NCBI RefSeq assembly: GCF_900289115.1
Contig: NZ_LT985196.1
Coordinates: 2,294,214 to 2,343,983 of the forward strand
Direction of reading: 5' to 3'
Length of the DNA: 49,770 nt
Origin: Janibacter massiliensis
GTDB taxonomy: Bacteria; Actinomycetota; Actinomycetes; Actinomycetales; Dermatophilaceae
Shown piece by piece: positions 25,305 through 35,032 of the stretch (position 1 is its first letter; every line of letters begins with the position of its first letter). The translations under genes and the position numbers were made by a program. Below the pieces are notes generated by a model that saw only the letters and a list, made by a program, of their open reading frames with translations, made no database searches and had not been told where the DNA came from.

Positions 25305-26135
25305 TCAGGCGGCGCCGATGCGGAAGCGGGCGAAGGACTTCGCGCTCGCACCCGCCTCGTCGAGGACCTTCTGGACCGTCTTCTTCGGCTCCTTGGCGAA
25401 CGGCTGCTCGAGCAGGACGTTCTCCTTGAAGTAGCCGTTGACGCGACCCTCGACGATCTTGGGGAGGGCGGCCTCGGGCTTGCCCTCCTCCTTGGCCGTC
25501 TCCTCGGCGATGCGCCGCTCGTTGGCGACCGTCGCCTCGTCGACCTCGTCGCGGCTCATGACCGTCGGGCTGAACGCCGCGATGTGCATCGCGACGTCAC
25601 GGGCGACGGACTCGTCGCCACCCTCGGTGCCCAGGAGGACGCCGATCTGCGCGGGCAGGTCGGGGCTCGTCTTGTGCAGGTAGGCGACGACGGTCGGGGC
25701 CTCGACGCGGGCGACGCGCTTGACCTCGATCTTCTCGCCGATCGTCGCGTTCGCCTCGTCGAGCAGCTCCTTGACCGTCTTGCCGTCCGCCGACGCGGCG
25801 TACAGCTCCTCGGCGTTCGTCGCCTTCGACTCGACGGCCGCCGCGAGGACCTGCTCGGCGAGGGCGATGAACTTCTCGCCCTTGGCGACGAAGTCAGTCT
25901 CGCAGAGGAGCTCGACGAGGGTGCCGACGCCATCCTCGGCCTTGGCCGTGACGAGCCCGTTGGAGGTCGTCCGACCCTCGCGCTTCGTCACGCCCTTGAG
26001 GCCCTTGACGCGCAGGATCTCGGTCGCCTTCGTGGTGTCGCCGTCGGCCTCGTCGAGGGCCTTCTTGACGTCGAGCATGCCCGCCCCGGTGGACTCGCGG
26101 AGGGCCTTGATGTCGGCTGCCGTGTAGTTCGCCAT
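25305..26135 (-). CDS. tsf: Translation elongation factor Ts
   Basis: The 276-residue factor exchanges GDP for GTP on EF-Tu. It opens with the UBA-like N domain (MANYTAADIKALRESTGAGM, then DVKKALDEADGD), followed by the EF-Tu-contacting CETDFVAKGEKF. The C-terminal dimerisation/core repeats end in ENVLLEQPFAKEPKKTVQ and a basic SFARFRIGAA. It is 50 nt downstream of rpsB and shares its transcript in most bacteria. The convergent terminator beyond its stop ends the operon. Confidence 0.97.
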   Translation of the reverse strand: MANYTAADIKALRESTGAGMLDVKKALDEADGDTTKATEILRVKGLKGVTKREGRTTSNGLVTAKAEDGVGTLVELLCETDFVAKGEKFIALAEQVLAAAVESKATNAEELYAASADGKTVKELLDEANATIGEKIEVKRVARVEAPTVVAYLHKTSPDLPAQIGVLLGTEGGDESVARDVAMHIAAFSPTVMSRDEVDEATVANERRIAEETAKEEGKPEAALPKIVEGRVNGYFKENVLLEQPFAKEPKKTVQKVLDEAGASAKSFARFRIGAA

Positions 26136-26185
26136 GCGTGTTCCAGCTCTTTCCGTGTGGGAGATGGGTGGATGCAGCGAGTGGT

Positions 26186-27139
<954 letters not shown>

Positions 27140-27463
27140 CGCCGTGGTCCTCTCTCGTCGGTTGTCAGTTGTCCGGGCTCCCCCGACGGCTCGGCCGGCG
27201 GGTCACCCTCCTGGCGCCTGCACGCACCCCGCCCGACCGGGGTCGGGACTGCCGTGGTGCGCCCCGTTTCGGAGTGGTCTCGTCAACGGTGGGAAGGCGC
27301 GCGAATTCGCCCGGCGAACCGGGCGTGCCCCCAGTCTACGGACGAGGGGGGCTCGCGACGAATCGGGTCCGCGCAGTCCACAGCCCCGGCGTCGCTCTCG
27401 GGCTCGTCCACGGCGGCCCGCTGCCGGCTGCCCACGGCGCGCTGCGACCGCTGTGATGGGGGC
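27140..27463. other. 324-nt divergent intergenic region between rpsB and the M23 gene
   Basis: No open frame here looks coding. It contains the predicted rpsB leader structure (27222-27262) and a hairpin CGCCCGG-CGAA-CCGGGCG (27308-27325). A minus-strand TAGACT -10 candidate (27338-27333) with a poor TTCGTC 18 nt upstream and an EcoRI-type palindrome GCGAATTCGC (27301-27310) are also seen. A weak TGTGAT (27452-27457) sits 6 nt before the M23 ATG. Confidence 0.6.
27222..27262 (-). promoter_or_regulatory. Structured mRNA leader of rpsB, candidate autoregulatory element
   Basis: In the rpsB-sense RNA, GCGCACC (27262-27256) pairs with GGUGCGU (27228-27222), with one G-U pair. Inside it CCCGAC and GUCGGG (27247-27232) form a hairpin. 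The nested stems lie about 85-125 nt upstream of the start codon. S2 controls its own operon through the leader in E. coli; whether this actinobacterial leader does so is inference. Confidence 0.4.
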
Positions 27464-28015
27464 ATGCCACGGGTCCCGATCGCCCTCGCCCTCGCCCTCG
27501 TCCCGACGGTCGGGGCCGTCTCCGTCACCGCGGCGCCAGCTCCGCGGGCGGAGATCACCCCGTCGACGGTCGAGGCGGCGGCAGCGCCCACGCCGGTGCG
27601 GGCGCGATGGCGCTGGCCCGTGGGCCCGGGCCATGACGTCGCGCGGCCGTTCGAGCGCCCGCCGACGCCGTACGCGGCCGGGCACCGCGGCATCGACGTG
27701 CTCTCGACCGCGGGCGCGCCCGTCACGGCGGTCGAGGCGGGGGTGGTCACCCACGCCGGGCGGATCGCCGGGCGGGGGACGGTGACGGTGACCCACGCCG
27801 ACGGGCTCGCGAGCACGTACGAACCGGTGGCGGCCGCTGCCCGACGGGGCGACCAGGTCCGCGGAGGCGCGCGGCTCGGCACCCTCGAGGCGACGGGCGG
27901 GCACTGCGGCGCGGCGCCCTGCCTGCACCTCGGCGCCCGCCGCGGGCGGGACTACGTCGACCCGCTCCCCCTCCTCACGGGCGGGCCGATCGTCCTGCTG
28001 CCGGTGTCGCCCTGA
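27464..28015 (+). CDS. M23-family (LytM-like) peptidase-fold protein, secreted, with altered active site
   Basis: The 183-residue protein has a cleavable signal peptide (about 1-24, ALALALVPTVGAVSVTAAPA). An M23 domain follows: WRWPVGPGHDVARPFE, then GHRGIDVLS with metal ligands His74 and Asp78, VTAVEAGVVTHAG, and CLHLGARRG with the third ligand His155. The usual HxH pair is CxH here (Cys153), so the catalytic general-base histidine is missing; the same change is frequent in actinobacterial homologues as I recall them. It could be a weak peptidase or a cell-wall-binding regulator. Its place upstream of and divergent from rpsB is conserved in several actinobacteria. Confidence 0.85.
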   Translation: MPRVPIALALALVPTVGAVSVTAAPAPRAEITPSTVEAAAAPTPVRARWRWPVGPGHDVARPFERPPTPYAAGHRGIDVLSTAGAPVTAVEAGVVTHAGRIAGRGTVTVTHADGLASTYEPVAAAARRGDQVRGGARLGTLEATGGHCGAAPCLHLGARRGRDYVDPLPLLTGGPIVLLPVSP

Positions 28016-28042
28016 CCGGACGGCGGGCGCCCGCGAGGGTGG

Positions 28043-28990
28043 TCAGTACTGGATGCTGCCGTCGCCCGACGGGTACGGCCAGGCGCGACAGCCCTCGAGG
28101 CGGAGCGTCTGCTGGAGCATCACGGGGGCGCGGCCCGACCGGCAGTGCTCGTGGCCGAGGCCGAGCCCGTGACCGACCTCGTGGTTGATGACGTAGACCC
28201 GGTACAGGCCACGTCGACCGTGGTACGTCTGCGCTCCGGTTTCCCAGCGGACGGCGTTGATGACGGCCCGTCCGCGGTTGAAGCACGACATCTGGCCGCG
28301 GGTCTGCGCCGGCCGGCAGAGCCGGTCGGTGGTCCGCGGCGAGGCGAGGGTGATGCGGATGTCGGGGGCGGTGCGCGCCGCCTGCGGGCGCGACATTTGG
28401 ACGAAGCGCACCCCGATCTCCGTCTGCCAGCCGCGCCGAGAGACGAGGATGCGCGGCACCTCGCGGGCGAAGGCGTCGACGTCCGCACCGGTCCCGCCCT
28501 CGGCCTCGACGGTGAAGGTCACCCGGCGCGCCCCGGCTGGGACGGGACCGCGGTCCGCACGGGGGACAGCGACCAGGGGCAGGAACCGGAGCCGTCCCGT
28601 GCCGGCCCGCGGCAGGTCGTCCGGCGTCGTCCGGCGGGCGGCGGGCGAGGTCGCCCGGCGGACGGTGGCCGGCGGCGTGGACGACCCCCGCGGGTCGTGC
28701 TTGACCGCGGCTGCCCCGGCTCCCGAGGCCGCTTCCGCCCCGGCGGGGGCCCGCGCACCCTCCCGGGTGACCGCCCATCCCCCGAGGACGATGAGGACGA
28801 GGGCGAGCGCGAGGATGCCGGTGCGCCGCAGGCGCCGGGCGCGGTCGGCGTGCCGCCGACCGAGCCGACCTCGCTGCGGCGGAATCCGCTGGCGTCGGCG
28901 CGCGGCCGCATGACGACCCCGCTGCGCCGCGCGGCGGGCCCGGGCGACCCGAGCCTCCCGCCGGGTGCGGATGTCGTCAAGGTCAGGCAC
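28043..28990 (-). CDS. DUF3152 protein, predicted membrane-anchored metzincin-like metallopeptidase
   Basis: The 315-residue protein begins with a very Arg-rich cytoplasmic segment (about 1-58), one membrane helix (ILALALVLIVLGGWAV), a low-complexity linker and an extracellular DUF3152 domain. Near the C terminus it has HEVGHGLGLGHEH: ligands His270, His274 and His280 with Glu271, followed by PVM with Met291. That is the HExxHxxGxxH plus Met-turn pattern of metzincins. Four Cys in the domain could form disulfides. The GTG start overlaps the xerC stop by 8 nt. A protease role is inferred from the motif; substrates are unknown. Confidence 0.8.
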   Translation of the reverse strand: MPDLDDIRTRREARVARARRAAQRGRHAAARRRQRIPPQRGRLGRRHADRARRLRRTGILALALVLIVLGGWAVTREGARAPAGAEAASGAGAAAVKHDPRGSSTPPATVRRATSPAARRTTPDDLPRAGTGRLRFLPLVAVPRADRGPVPAGARRVTFTVEAEGGTGADVDAFAREVPRILVSRRGWQTEIGVRFVQMSRPQAARTAPDIRITLASPRTTDRLCRPAQTRGQMSCFNRGRAVINAVRWETGAQTYHGRRGLYRVYVINHEVGHGLGLGHEHCRSGRAPVMLQQTLRLEGCRAWPYPSGDGSIQY

Positions 28991-29888
28991 GCGGGTGCGC
29001 CTGCCGGTAGGACGTGCGGAGCCGGTCGATCGAGACGTGGGTGTAGAGCTGGGTCGTCGCGAGGGAGGCGTGGCCGAGCATCTCCTGGACGGAGCGAAGG
29101 TCGGCGCCGCCCTCGAGGAGATGCGTCGCCGCGCTGTGGCGCAGCCCGTGCGGGGCGAGGTCGGGCGCGCCGTCGACGTGCGCGACGGCCTCGTGGACGA
29201 CCCGACGGACCTGCCGCGGGTCGATCCGCCGCCCGCGACGGCCGAGGAAGAGCGCGGGTCCCGAGCCGTCGACCGCGAGCGCCGGACGCGCGGCGAGCCA
29301 GTGGCGCAGGGCGTCGGTGGCCGGGACGCCGAAGGGCACGGTCCGCTCCTTGCGGCCCTTGCCCAGGACCCGCGCGGTCCGCGTCCCGAGGTCGATGTCG
29401 TCGACGTCGAGGCCGACCAGCTCGGAGACGCGCGCGCCGGTGGCGTAGAGCAGCTCGAGCACGGCACGGTCGCGCAGGTGGACCGGGTCGGCGTCGTCCG
29501 CGGCCACGGCGGCGAGAGCGGCCGCGGCGTCGGCGGAGCGGAGCACGTCGGGCAGGCGGCGGGGCTGCGTCGGGCTGACGAGGCGGACCGAGGGGTCGTG
29601 GGCGACCCGACCCGTGTCGTGCGCCCAGCGGAAGAACGTCCGGGCGGCGGCCGCCCGGCGGGCCACGGTCGATCGCGCCGCGCCGTCCGACGCGAGCGTG
29701 CCCAGCCAGCCGCGCAGGTCGGCGAGCGTGACGTCCCCGAGCTGGGCTGCGGAGTCGACGCCCGCGTGCGTGAGGAGGCCCTCGACGTCGCCGAGATAGG
29801 CCCGGACGGTGTGCTCCGAGCGGTTGCGCTCGCTCCTCAGATGGGTGGAGAACGCCCCGAGCAGCTGGTCCCGGGGCTCGGAGGTCAC
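28983..29888 (-). CDS. xerC: Tyrosine recombinase XerC
   Basis: The 301-residue recombinase resolves chromosome dimers at dif with XerD and FtsK. The SAM-like N-terminal core-binding domain spans about 8-95. The catalytic residues are all present: Arg153 (TGARVSEL), Lys177 (GKGRKER), His247 and Arg250 (HGLRH), His273 (LGHASL) and Tyr282 (QLYTHV). It lies 51 nt downstream of dprA, its usual actinobacterial position. Its GTG sits 6 nt after CACGGT, a possible leaderless start. No integron or phage features are nearby, so it is the housekeeping enzyme rather than an integrase. Confidence 0.94.
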   Translation of the reverse strand: MTSEPRDQLLGAFSTHLRSERNRSEHTVRAYLGDVEGLLTHAGVDSAAQLGDVTLADLRGWLGTLASDGAARSTVARRAAAARTFFRWAHDTGRVAHDPSVRLVSPTQPRRLPDVLRSADAAAALAAVAADDADPVHLRDRAVLELLYATGARVSELVGLDVDDIDLGTRTARVLGKGRKERTVPFGVPATDALRHWLAARPALAVDGSGPALFLGRRGRRIDPRQVRRVVHEAVAHVDGAPDLAPHGLRHSAATHLLEGGADLRSVQEMLGHASLATTQLYTHVSIDRLRTSYRQAHPRA

Positions 29889-29939
29889 GCCTGCACCGTG
29901 GCACGGGAGCGGTCGTCCGGCAAGCAGGACGCGCCCGCC

Positions 29940-31037
29940 CTAGCCCGCGCGGGCGGTCCACAGGTCGCCGTCCCGATCGACGAGGCCCGCCGCCTCGAGG
30001 GCACCGAGCCGGACGAGGAGGTCGAGCGGCGCCAGGCCCGTGATCGTCCCGAGCTGACCCGTGTCGACGGTGACCCCGTCGAGTGCGGCGAGCACGCTGG
30101 CGGCGAGAGGGTCGATCTCCGGCGGCTCGACCGTTGCGGCGTCGACCTCTCCGAGCGGGCTCGCGAGCTCGACGACCTCCGCCGCGTTCGTCACCAGGAC
30201 GGCCTGACCACTGCGCACGAGGTCGTGACACCCCGCCGAGGCCATGCTCGTCACCGGTCCGGGCAGGGCCCCGACGGGTCGGCCCAGGCGCTCCGCCGCG
30301 CTGGCCGTCCCCCGGGCCCCCGACCGCAGACCGGCCTCGACCACGACGGTGGCGCCCGCGAGCGCGGCGACGATGCGGTTGCGCTGGAGGAAGTGTCTGC
30401 CTCGGACGGTTCTGCCGGGAGGGGCCTCGCTCACGACGAGCCCGGTCTCGGCGATCCGGGCGACGAGCCGCTCGTGCCCCGCAGGCTGCGGTCGGTCGAC
30501 GCCGCCGGCGAGCACGGCGACCGTCACCCCCTCGGCCGCGAGCGCGCCCTCGTGGGCGGCCCCGTCGATGCCGTAGGCGGCCCCCGAGACGACGCTCCAT
30601 CCGCGGTCGGCGAGCTCGGCCGCGAGCTGCCGGGCCTGCCCGCTGCCGTACGCGGTGCTCGCCCGCGAGCCCACGAGGGCGACGGAGCGCTCGACCGCCT
30701 CGGCGAGATCCCGCCCGCCTCGTACCCACAGCCCGAGCGGCACCCCGCCGTGGGCCGACGGTCGGTGCTCGAGGTCGTCGAGACCGGCAGGCCACTCGTC
30801 GTCGCCGGGGATGACGAAGCGCGCACCGGCCTCGGTGCACCGCCGCGCCTCGTCAGCGGGGTCGAGCCCGGCAGCGATGGCCGCGAGCCGCTGCGGCACC
30901 GGGAGTTCCCCCGCGACGAGCCGCTCCCACGCCTCCCCCGGCCCGTACTCGCCGATCCACCCGGCGACGGTCTCGTTCGTCGGCTCCGCCACGCGCGCCC
31001 AGGCCGCTCGGGCCCACCGCGGCGACGGCGCGCTCAT
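29940..31037 (-). CDS. dprA: DNA-processing protein DprA
   Basis: The 365-residue protein protects incoming single-stranded DNA and loads RecA during transformation. The Rossmann-like core is clear: VALVGSRASTAYG, SVVSGAAYGIDGAAHEGAL, TVAVLAGGVDRP, FLQRNRIVAALAGATVVVEA and SGARGTASAAERLGRPVGALPG. A helical N-terminal region (1-110) and a C-terminal winged-helix-like domain (about 300-360) flank it. The ATG overlaps the comM stop by 4 nt. Other competence genes (comEA, comEC) are not in the window, so transformation ability is open. Confidence 0.93.
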   Translation of the reverse strand: MSAPSPRWARAAWARVAEPTNETVAGWIGEYGPGEAWERLVAGELPVPQRLAAIAAGLDPADEARRCTEAGARFVIPGDDEWPAGLDDLEHRPSAHGGVPLGLWVRGGRDLAEAVERSVALVGSRASTAYGSGQARQLAAELADRGWSVVSGAAYGIDGAAHEGALAAEGVTVAVLAGGVDRPQPAGHERLVARIAETGLVVSEAPPGRTVRGRHFLQRNRIVAALAGATVVVEAGLRSGARGTASAAERLGRPVGALPGPVTSMASAGCHDLVRSGQAVLVTNAAEVVELASPLGEVDAATVEPPEIDPLAASVLAALDGVTVDTGQLGTITGLAPLDLLVRLGALEAAGLVDRDGDLWTARAG

Positions 31038-32569
31038 GCCGCCACCGCCGTCGAGCGCAGGAACATCGCCGTCGTCACCTCGTCCGGCCCCGGGGCCGTC
31101 CGGCCCCGCGAGTCGGCGACGGTCCACGCCACCCGCAGGACGCGGTCGTACCCGCGCAGCGTCACCTCGCCCCGATCGAGCGCGCGGTCCAGCCCGGCGG
31201 TGGTCGCCCGGGACGGACGCCACGGCGAGGTCCGCAGCACCGACCCGGGCGCCTGCGCGTTGAGGCGCCAGTCGCACCCGGACCACCGGTCGGCCTGGAC
31301 CGCGCGCGCCGCCCGCACTCGCTCGGCCACGACCGCGCTGCTCTCGCCCGCAGGCCCCGCGAGCCCGGCGCGGGTCATCGGCGGGACGTCGATCCGCAGG
31401 TCGATGCGATCGAGCAGGGGACCCCCGATCCGGCCGGCGTACGCGCGGCGCTGGGTCGGGGTGCACGTGCAGTCGGCGCCCGCGCCGAAGCCGCGCCCGC
31501 ACGGGCACGGGTTCGTCGCCATGACGAGCTGCACCCGCGCCGGGTACCGGACCGACCCCGAGGCCCGGGAGACCGTCACCCACCCCGACTCCAGCGGCTG
31601 GCGCAGCGTTTGGAGGGTCGTCGCCTTGAACTCGGCGGCCTCGTCGAGGAAGAGGACGCCACCGTGGGCCAGGCTGATCGCGCCGGGCCGGATGACGGAC
31701 GAGCCACCGCCGACCATCGCCGGCGTCGAGGCGCTGTGGTGCGGGGCGACGAACGGTGGCACGCGGTCCAGCCCCGACGCGTCGTGCAGCTCCCCCGCGA
31801 GCGAGCGCACCGACATCACCTCCAGGGCCACCTCGTCCGTCAGGGGCGGGAGGATCGTCACCATCCGCTCGGCGAGCATCGTCTTGCCGGAGCCGGGCGG
31901 TCCGCCCAGGAGCAGGTGGTGGCCGCCGGCGGCCGCGAGCTCGACCGCCGCGCGAGCCTCCGGCTGACCGACGACGTCGGCGAGGTCGCCGTGCTGCCGT
32001 TGCTCGCCGGGCTTCCCCGCGGGGAACGACCGGCACGGCAGCACCCCGCCGTCGGCCAGGTCTCGGTAGTCGGCGACGAGGTCACCCAGGCACGCGTACG
32101 GGTGGACGACCGCACCGTCGACGAGCGCGGCCTCGGCCGCGTTCTCCTGGGCGACGACGACGTGCCGGTATCCCGCCCGGACGGCCCCGGCGACGGCTGG
32201 CAGCACGCCACCGACGCCTCGGAGCCGCCCGTCCAGGCCGAGCTCGGCGACGTGGACGACGTCGGTCGCCGCACCCGCGGGCACCACGCCCGAGGCCGTC
32301 AGCGCAGCGACGGCGATCCCGGCGTCGTACCCGGTTCCCTGCTTGCGGATGGCCGCTGGCGACAGGTTGACGACGAAGCGGTGCGCCGGGAGCGGGACGC
32401 CGCTGGAGATCGCCGCGGACCGGACCCGGTCCGGGGCCTGGGCGCACGCGGTGTCGGGCAGCCCGCCGATGCCGAACGACGGCAGTCCCGGGGAGCGATG
32501 GCACTCGACGTCGACGACGGTCCCCTCCAGCCCTTGGAGCGCGACGGCACGGGCCAGACCCAGGCTCAC
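31034..32569 (-). CDS. comM: ComM/YifB-family AAA+ ATPase (magnesium chelatase-like)
   Basis: The 511-residue protein has an N-terminal ChlI-like domain (VDVECHRSPGLPSFGIGGLP). Then come the AAA+ module with Walker A GGPPGSGKTM, Walker B GVLFLDEAAEF and the zinc-type insertion NPCPCGRG...CTCTP, and a C-terminal lid (EVTLRGYDRVLRVAWTVADS). ComM is a hexameric helicase that drives branch migration of recombination intermediates during transformation; it is not a real Mg-chelatase. The GTG start overlaps yraN (GTGA) and dprA follows with a 4-nt overlap. Confidence 0.92.
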   Translation of the reverse strand: MSLGLARAVALQGLEGTVVDVECHRSPGLPSFGIGGLPDTACAQAPDRVRSAAISSGVPLPAHRFVVNLSPAAIRKQGTGYDAGIAVAALTASGVVPAGAATDVVHVAELGLDGRLRGVGGVLPAVAGAVRAGYRHVVVAQENAAEAALVDGAVVHPYACLGDLVADYRDLADGGVLPCRSFPAGKPGEQRQHGDLADVVGQPEARAAVELAAAGGHHLLLGGPPGSGKTMLAERMVTILPPLTDEVALEVMSVRSLAGELHDASGLDRVPPFVAPHHSASTPAMVGGGSSVIRPGAISLAHGGVLFLDEAAEFKATTLQTLRQPLESGWVTVSRASGSVRYPARVQLVMATNPCPCGRGFGAGADCTCTPTQRRAYAGRIGGPLLDRIDLRIDVPPMTRAGLAGPAGESSAVVAERVRAARAVQADRWSGCDWRLNAQAPGSVLRTSPWRPSRATTAGLDRALDRGEVTLRGYDRVLRVAWTVADSRGRTAPGPDEVTTAMFLRSTAVAA

Positions 32570-32967
32570 GACCCCACCCCGACGACGTGGCGCAGCAGGG
32601 GTGGGCGGCCGGGGCGCGCGAGCACCCCGATCACGTCGATCCGCATCCCCCGGGCGCGCACCGGGTGCTCCGCGCGCCACGCGTGCGCCAGCCGGCGCAG
32701 CCGCGCGACCTTCGCCGCGGTGACCGCCTCAACCGGGTCGCCGTGGGTCAGGCTCCGGCGCGTCTTCACCTCGCAGACGACGAGGACGTCCCCGTCGCGG
32801 GCGACGACGTCGATCTCCCCGTGGGGGCAGCGCCAGTTGCGGTCGAGCACGACCATGCCGCGCCGTACCAGGTGCGCGCACGCGAGGTCCTCCCCGCTGG
32901 CGCCGAGCACGCTCCGGTCCGCGGGCACGGCCACCCTCGCGCCGCCGGCGGTCTTCGTCGGGTCCAT
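32566..32967 (-). CDS. YraN/UPF0102 family endonuclease-like protein
   Basis: The 133-residue protein has the restriction-endonuclease-like core of the UPF0102 family: GEDLACAHLVRRGMVVLDRN, then GEIDVVARDGDVLVVCEVKTR with the Asp and the Glu-x-Lys pair that form the nuclease active site. The family is found beside rnhB and comM in many bacteria; a Holliday-junction or DNA-repair role has been proposed but its activity is poorly defined. It overlaps comM by 4 nt. The 126 nt before it contains two copies of CTGTGGAC with no clear promoter. Confidence 0.9.
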   Translation of the reverse strand: MDPTKTAGGARVAVPADRSVLGASGEDLACAHLVRRGMVVLDRNWRCPHGEIDVVARDGDVLVVCEVKTRRSLTHGDPVEAVTAAKVARLRRLAHAWRAEHPVRARGMRIDVIGVLARPGRPPLLRHVVGVGS

Positions 32968-33093
32968 CCCGTCACCTCCTCGGTGACGAGTCCATCGCGC
33001 GGACCGGCCGCCCGCCCACCGCGCGACCGCGGCTGTGGACGAACCACCTCCCGCGACACCGCCTGTGGACGGAAGACCCCGGGCGGGCGGGGC

Positions 33094-33405
33094 TCAGAAC
33101 TCCTTGCTGAGGTCGATCTCGGACTTCGCGAGCTCCTCGACGTTGACGTCCTTGAACGTCACGACGCGCACCTTCTTCGCGAACCTGGCCGGACGGTAGA
33201 TGTCCCAGACCCAGGCGTCCTCCATCGTCACCTCGAACCACACCTCGCCGCCGTCGCTGCGCGGCCGCACCTCGACGGAGTTGGCGAGGTAGAAGCGGCG
33301 CTCCGTCTCGACCACATGGGTGAAGAGGCCGACGACGTCCCGGTACTCGCGGTAGAGCGCGAGCTCCATGTCGTTCTCGTACTGCTCGAGGTCCTCGGAG
33401 CTCAT
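33094..33405 (-). CDS. DUF2469 actinobacterial conserved protein
   Basis: The 103-residue acidic protein is highly conserved in actinobacteria ([20 protein letters not shown], then [20 protein letters not shown], and [13 protein letters not shown]). No catalytic motif, signal peptide or membrane segment is visible, and the function is unknown. It directly follows rnhB with a 4-nt overlap (ATGA), the standard arrangement. Constant linkage to rnhB and yraN suggests a link to DNA metabolism; this is inference. Confidence 0.93.
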   Translation of the reverse strand: MSSEDLEQYENDMELALYREYRDVVGLFTHVVETERRFYLANSVEVRPRSDGGEVWFEVTMEDAWVWDIYRPARFAKKVRVVTFKDVNVEELAKSEIDLSKEF

Positions 33406-34166
33406 CGTTCTCCCTGCGGCGACGTCACCACGTCCGGCGCGGACGGGTGCGACCCATCATGCCCAACGGTCCCCGGGAGGTTCCACGAGCGTCGGTGCAG
33501 GACGCACGGCCCGTGCTCGGCGAGCGCGGCGACGTGCTCGGGGGCCGCGTACCCCTTGTTCTCCGCCCAGCCGTACCGCGGGTGCTCGACCGCCGCCTCG
33601 ACCATGAGCGCGTCCCGCTCGACCTTGGCCAGGACGCTCGCCGCGGCGACCGAGGAGCACCGCAGGTCGGCCTTGACCAACGTCGTCACGGGGATGGTCG
33701 GCCGCCGACCCGCCTCCGCGTGGTCGTCCTCCTCCGCGAGGAGGCCGACCGTCAGCGGATCGGTGAACCAGTCGTGGCTGCCGTCGAGGACGACGATGCT
33801 CGGGAGGACACCCGCGGCCGCGAGCGCCCGGTCCGCGGCCAGCCGCAGCGCCGCGAGGATGCCGACCGCGTCGATCTCCGCCGGGCTCGCGTGCCCCACC
33901 CCGCTGGCCACCGCCCACCGGCGGATCCGCGGCGCGAGGGCCACGCGGGCCGCCGGGCGCAGGAGCTTGGAGTCGCGGGTGCCCGCCGGCACGGTCCGCA
34001 CGGTCTCGTCGACGACGACCACCCCGACGCTCACCGGGCCCGCCAGCGCACCGCGTCCGACCTCGTCGACGCCCGCGACGAGCCGGTGCCCGCAGCGCAG
34101 GAGGGCGCGCTCGGCCCGCAGGGTCGGGGCCGGGCTCGACGGGCGTCGCGCAGGCGCGCCCGTCAC
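33402..34166 (-). CDS. rnhB: Ribonuclease HII
   Basis: The 254-residue enzyme removes ribonucleotides from DNA and degrades RNA/DNA hybrids. The active-site Asp34-Glu35 lies in [15 protein letters not shown]. Further acidic residues lie in VLDGSHDWF and the [19 protein letters not shown] helix, and the substrate-contacting GYAAPEH loop is intact. The C-terminal 25 residues are a polar tail. The GTG start overlaps the lepB stop (GTGA), continuing the chain of overlapping genes. Confidence 0.95.
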   Translation of the reverse strand: MTGAPARRPSSPAPTLRAERALLRCGHRLVAGVDEVGRGALAGPVSVGVVVVDETVRTVPAGTRDSKLLRPAARVALAPRIRRWAVASGVGHASPAEIDAVGILAALRLAADRALAAAGVLPSIVVLDGSHDWFTDPLTVGLLAEEDDHAEAGRRPTIPVTTLVKADLRCSSVAAASVLAKVERDALMVEAAVEHPRYGWAENKGYAAPEHVAALAEHGPCVLHRRSWNLPGTVGHDGSHPSAPDVVTSPQGER

Positions 34167-35032
34167 GACGTGGGGCTGTCCCCGCCCGGGGTCGGCGGGG
34201 CGCCGGTGGTCGACGTCGGCCCCGTGCCGGACGGTGTCATGCGGTCGGCACCCGTGCTCGCGGTCGGCTCGGGCACCGAGGCGAAGACGGCATCCGGGGC
34301 GTCGAGCCCCCTGGCCCGGTCGAACGGCCACACGAGGGCGACGGCCTTGCCGACGACGAGGTCCTCGCTCACGGACCCCTTCTCGCCGCCGGAGTCGAGG
34401 TCGTGGGGGCGGCTGTCGGCGGAGTCGCCGCGGTTGTCCCCCATGACCCACACCTTGCCGGCCGGCACACGGATGTCGAAGGGCTCCATCTTCTCGGCCT
34501 CGAGCGACCCGTCCTTGAGGTACGTCTCGTCGACGGTCTGGCCGTTGATCGAGACCCTCCCCTGCGCGTCGCAGCAGCGGACGTGGTCGCCGGGCAGGCC
34601 GACGACCCGCTTGATGAGGTGGCCCTCGGAGGTGTCGGGGAGCAGGCCGATCCACGTCAGGCCCGTGCGCACGCCGTTGACGAGCGGCCCGCGGTCCGTC
34701 GGGGTCGTCGCGCTCGACTGGATCCACTGGCCCGGGTCCCGGAAGACGACGATGTCCCCGCGGTGGAGCTCGAACGGTCCGGGCGTGAGCTTCGAGGCGA
34801 TGACGCGGTCGTTGAGGACGAGGGTGTCCTCCATCGACTCGCTCGGGATGTAGAAGGCCTGGAAGAGGAACGTCTTGACGAGGAAGGACAGGGTCAGCGC
34901 CATCGCGGCGACGACGACCACCTCCTTGATCCCGGCGATCAGGCTCTGACCGAAGGACCGGTGCTCCGGGGTGCGGGCGGTCTCGGCGGTCGCGCCGTCG
35001 GCCTCGTCGCGGAGGTCGTCCTCGTGCGCCAC
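34163..35032 (-). CDS. lepB: Type I signal peptidase, first of a tandem pair (downstream copy)
   Basis: The 289-residue membrane protease cleaves Sec/Tat signal peptides. One N-terminal helix (about 36-56) precedes the catalytic Ser66 in [10 protein letters not shown]. The general-base Lys141 lies in [12 protein letters not shown], and [11 protein letters not shown] closes the site. A Pro/Thr/Gly-rich tail of about 45 residues follows the protease domain. GTG is chosen because GGAG lies 5 nt upstream; the ATG 17 codons earlier has no ribosome site. It is 103 nt downstream of the second lepB. Confidence 0.93.
   Translation of the reverse strand: MAHEDDLRDEADGATAETARTPEHRSFGQSLIAGIKEVVVVAAMALTLSFLVKTFLFQAFYIPSESMEDTLVLNDRVIASKLTPGPFELHRGDIVVFRDPGQWIQSSATTPTDRGPLVNGVRTGLTWIGLLPDTSEGHLIKRVVGLPGDHVRCCDAQGRVSINGQTVDETYLKDGSLEAEKMEPFDIRVPAGKVWVMGDNRGDSADSRPHDLDSGGEKGSVSEDLVVGKAVALVWPFDRARGLDAPDAVFASVPEPTASTGADRMTPSGTGPTSTTGAPPTPGGDSPTS

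Noticed and set aside
27140-27463. Small protein or tRNA in the rpsB upstream gap
   Set aside because: No frame has a supported start and plausible sequence, and no cloverleaf with a T-arm signature is visible.
28023-28034. Palindrome GCGGGCGCCCGC between the M23 and DUF3152 genes as a terminator
   Set aside because: It has no loop and only 6-bp arms in GC-rich sequence, which is weak evidence compared with the clear hairpins elsewhere.
28983-29888. Mobile-element integrase
   Set aside because: The tyrosine recombinase has XerC size and motifs, sits in the conserved dprA-xerC context and has no attachment sites, tRNA or cargo genes nearby.
28965-31967. 1000-codon plus-strand open frame
   Set aside because: It covers xerC, dprA and part of comM on the opposite strand, all of which have intact catalytic motifs. 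The frame has no recognisable domain.
33030-33070. CTGTGGAC repeated twice upstream of yraN, and similar words near 27375
   Set aside because: Two short copies without phasing or dyad; too frequent a word in such DNA to call a DnaA box or operator.
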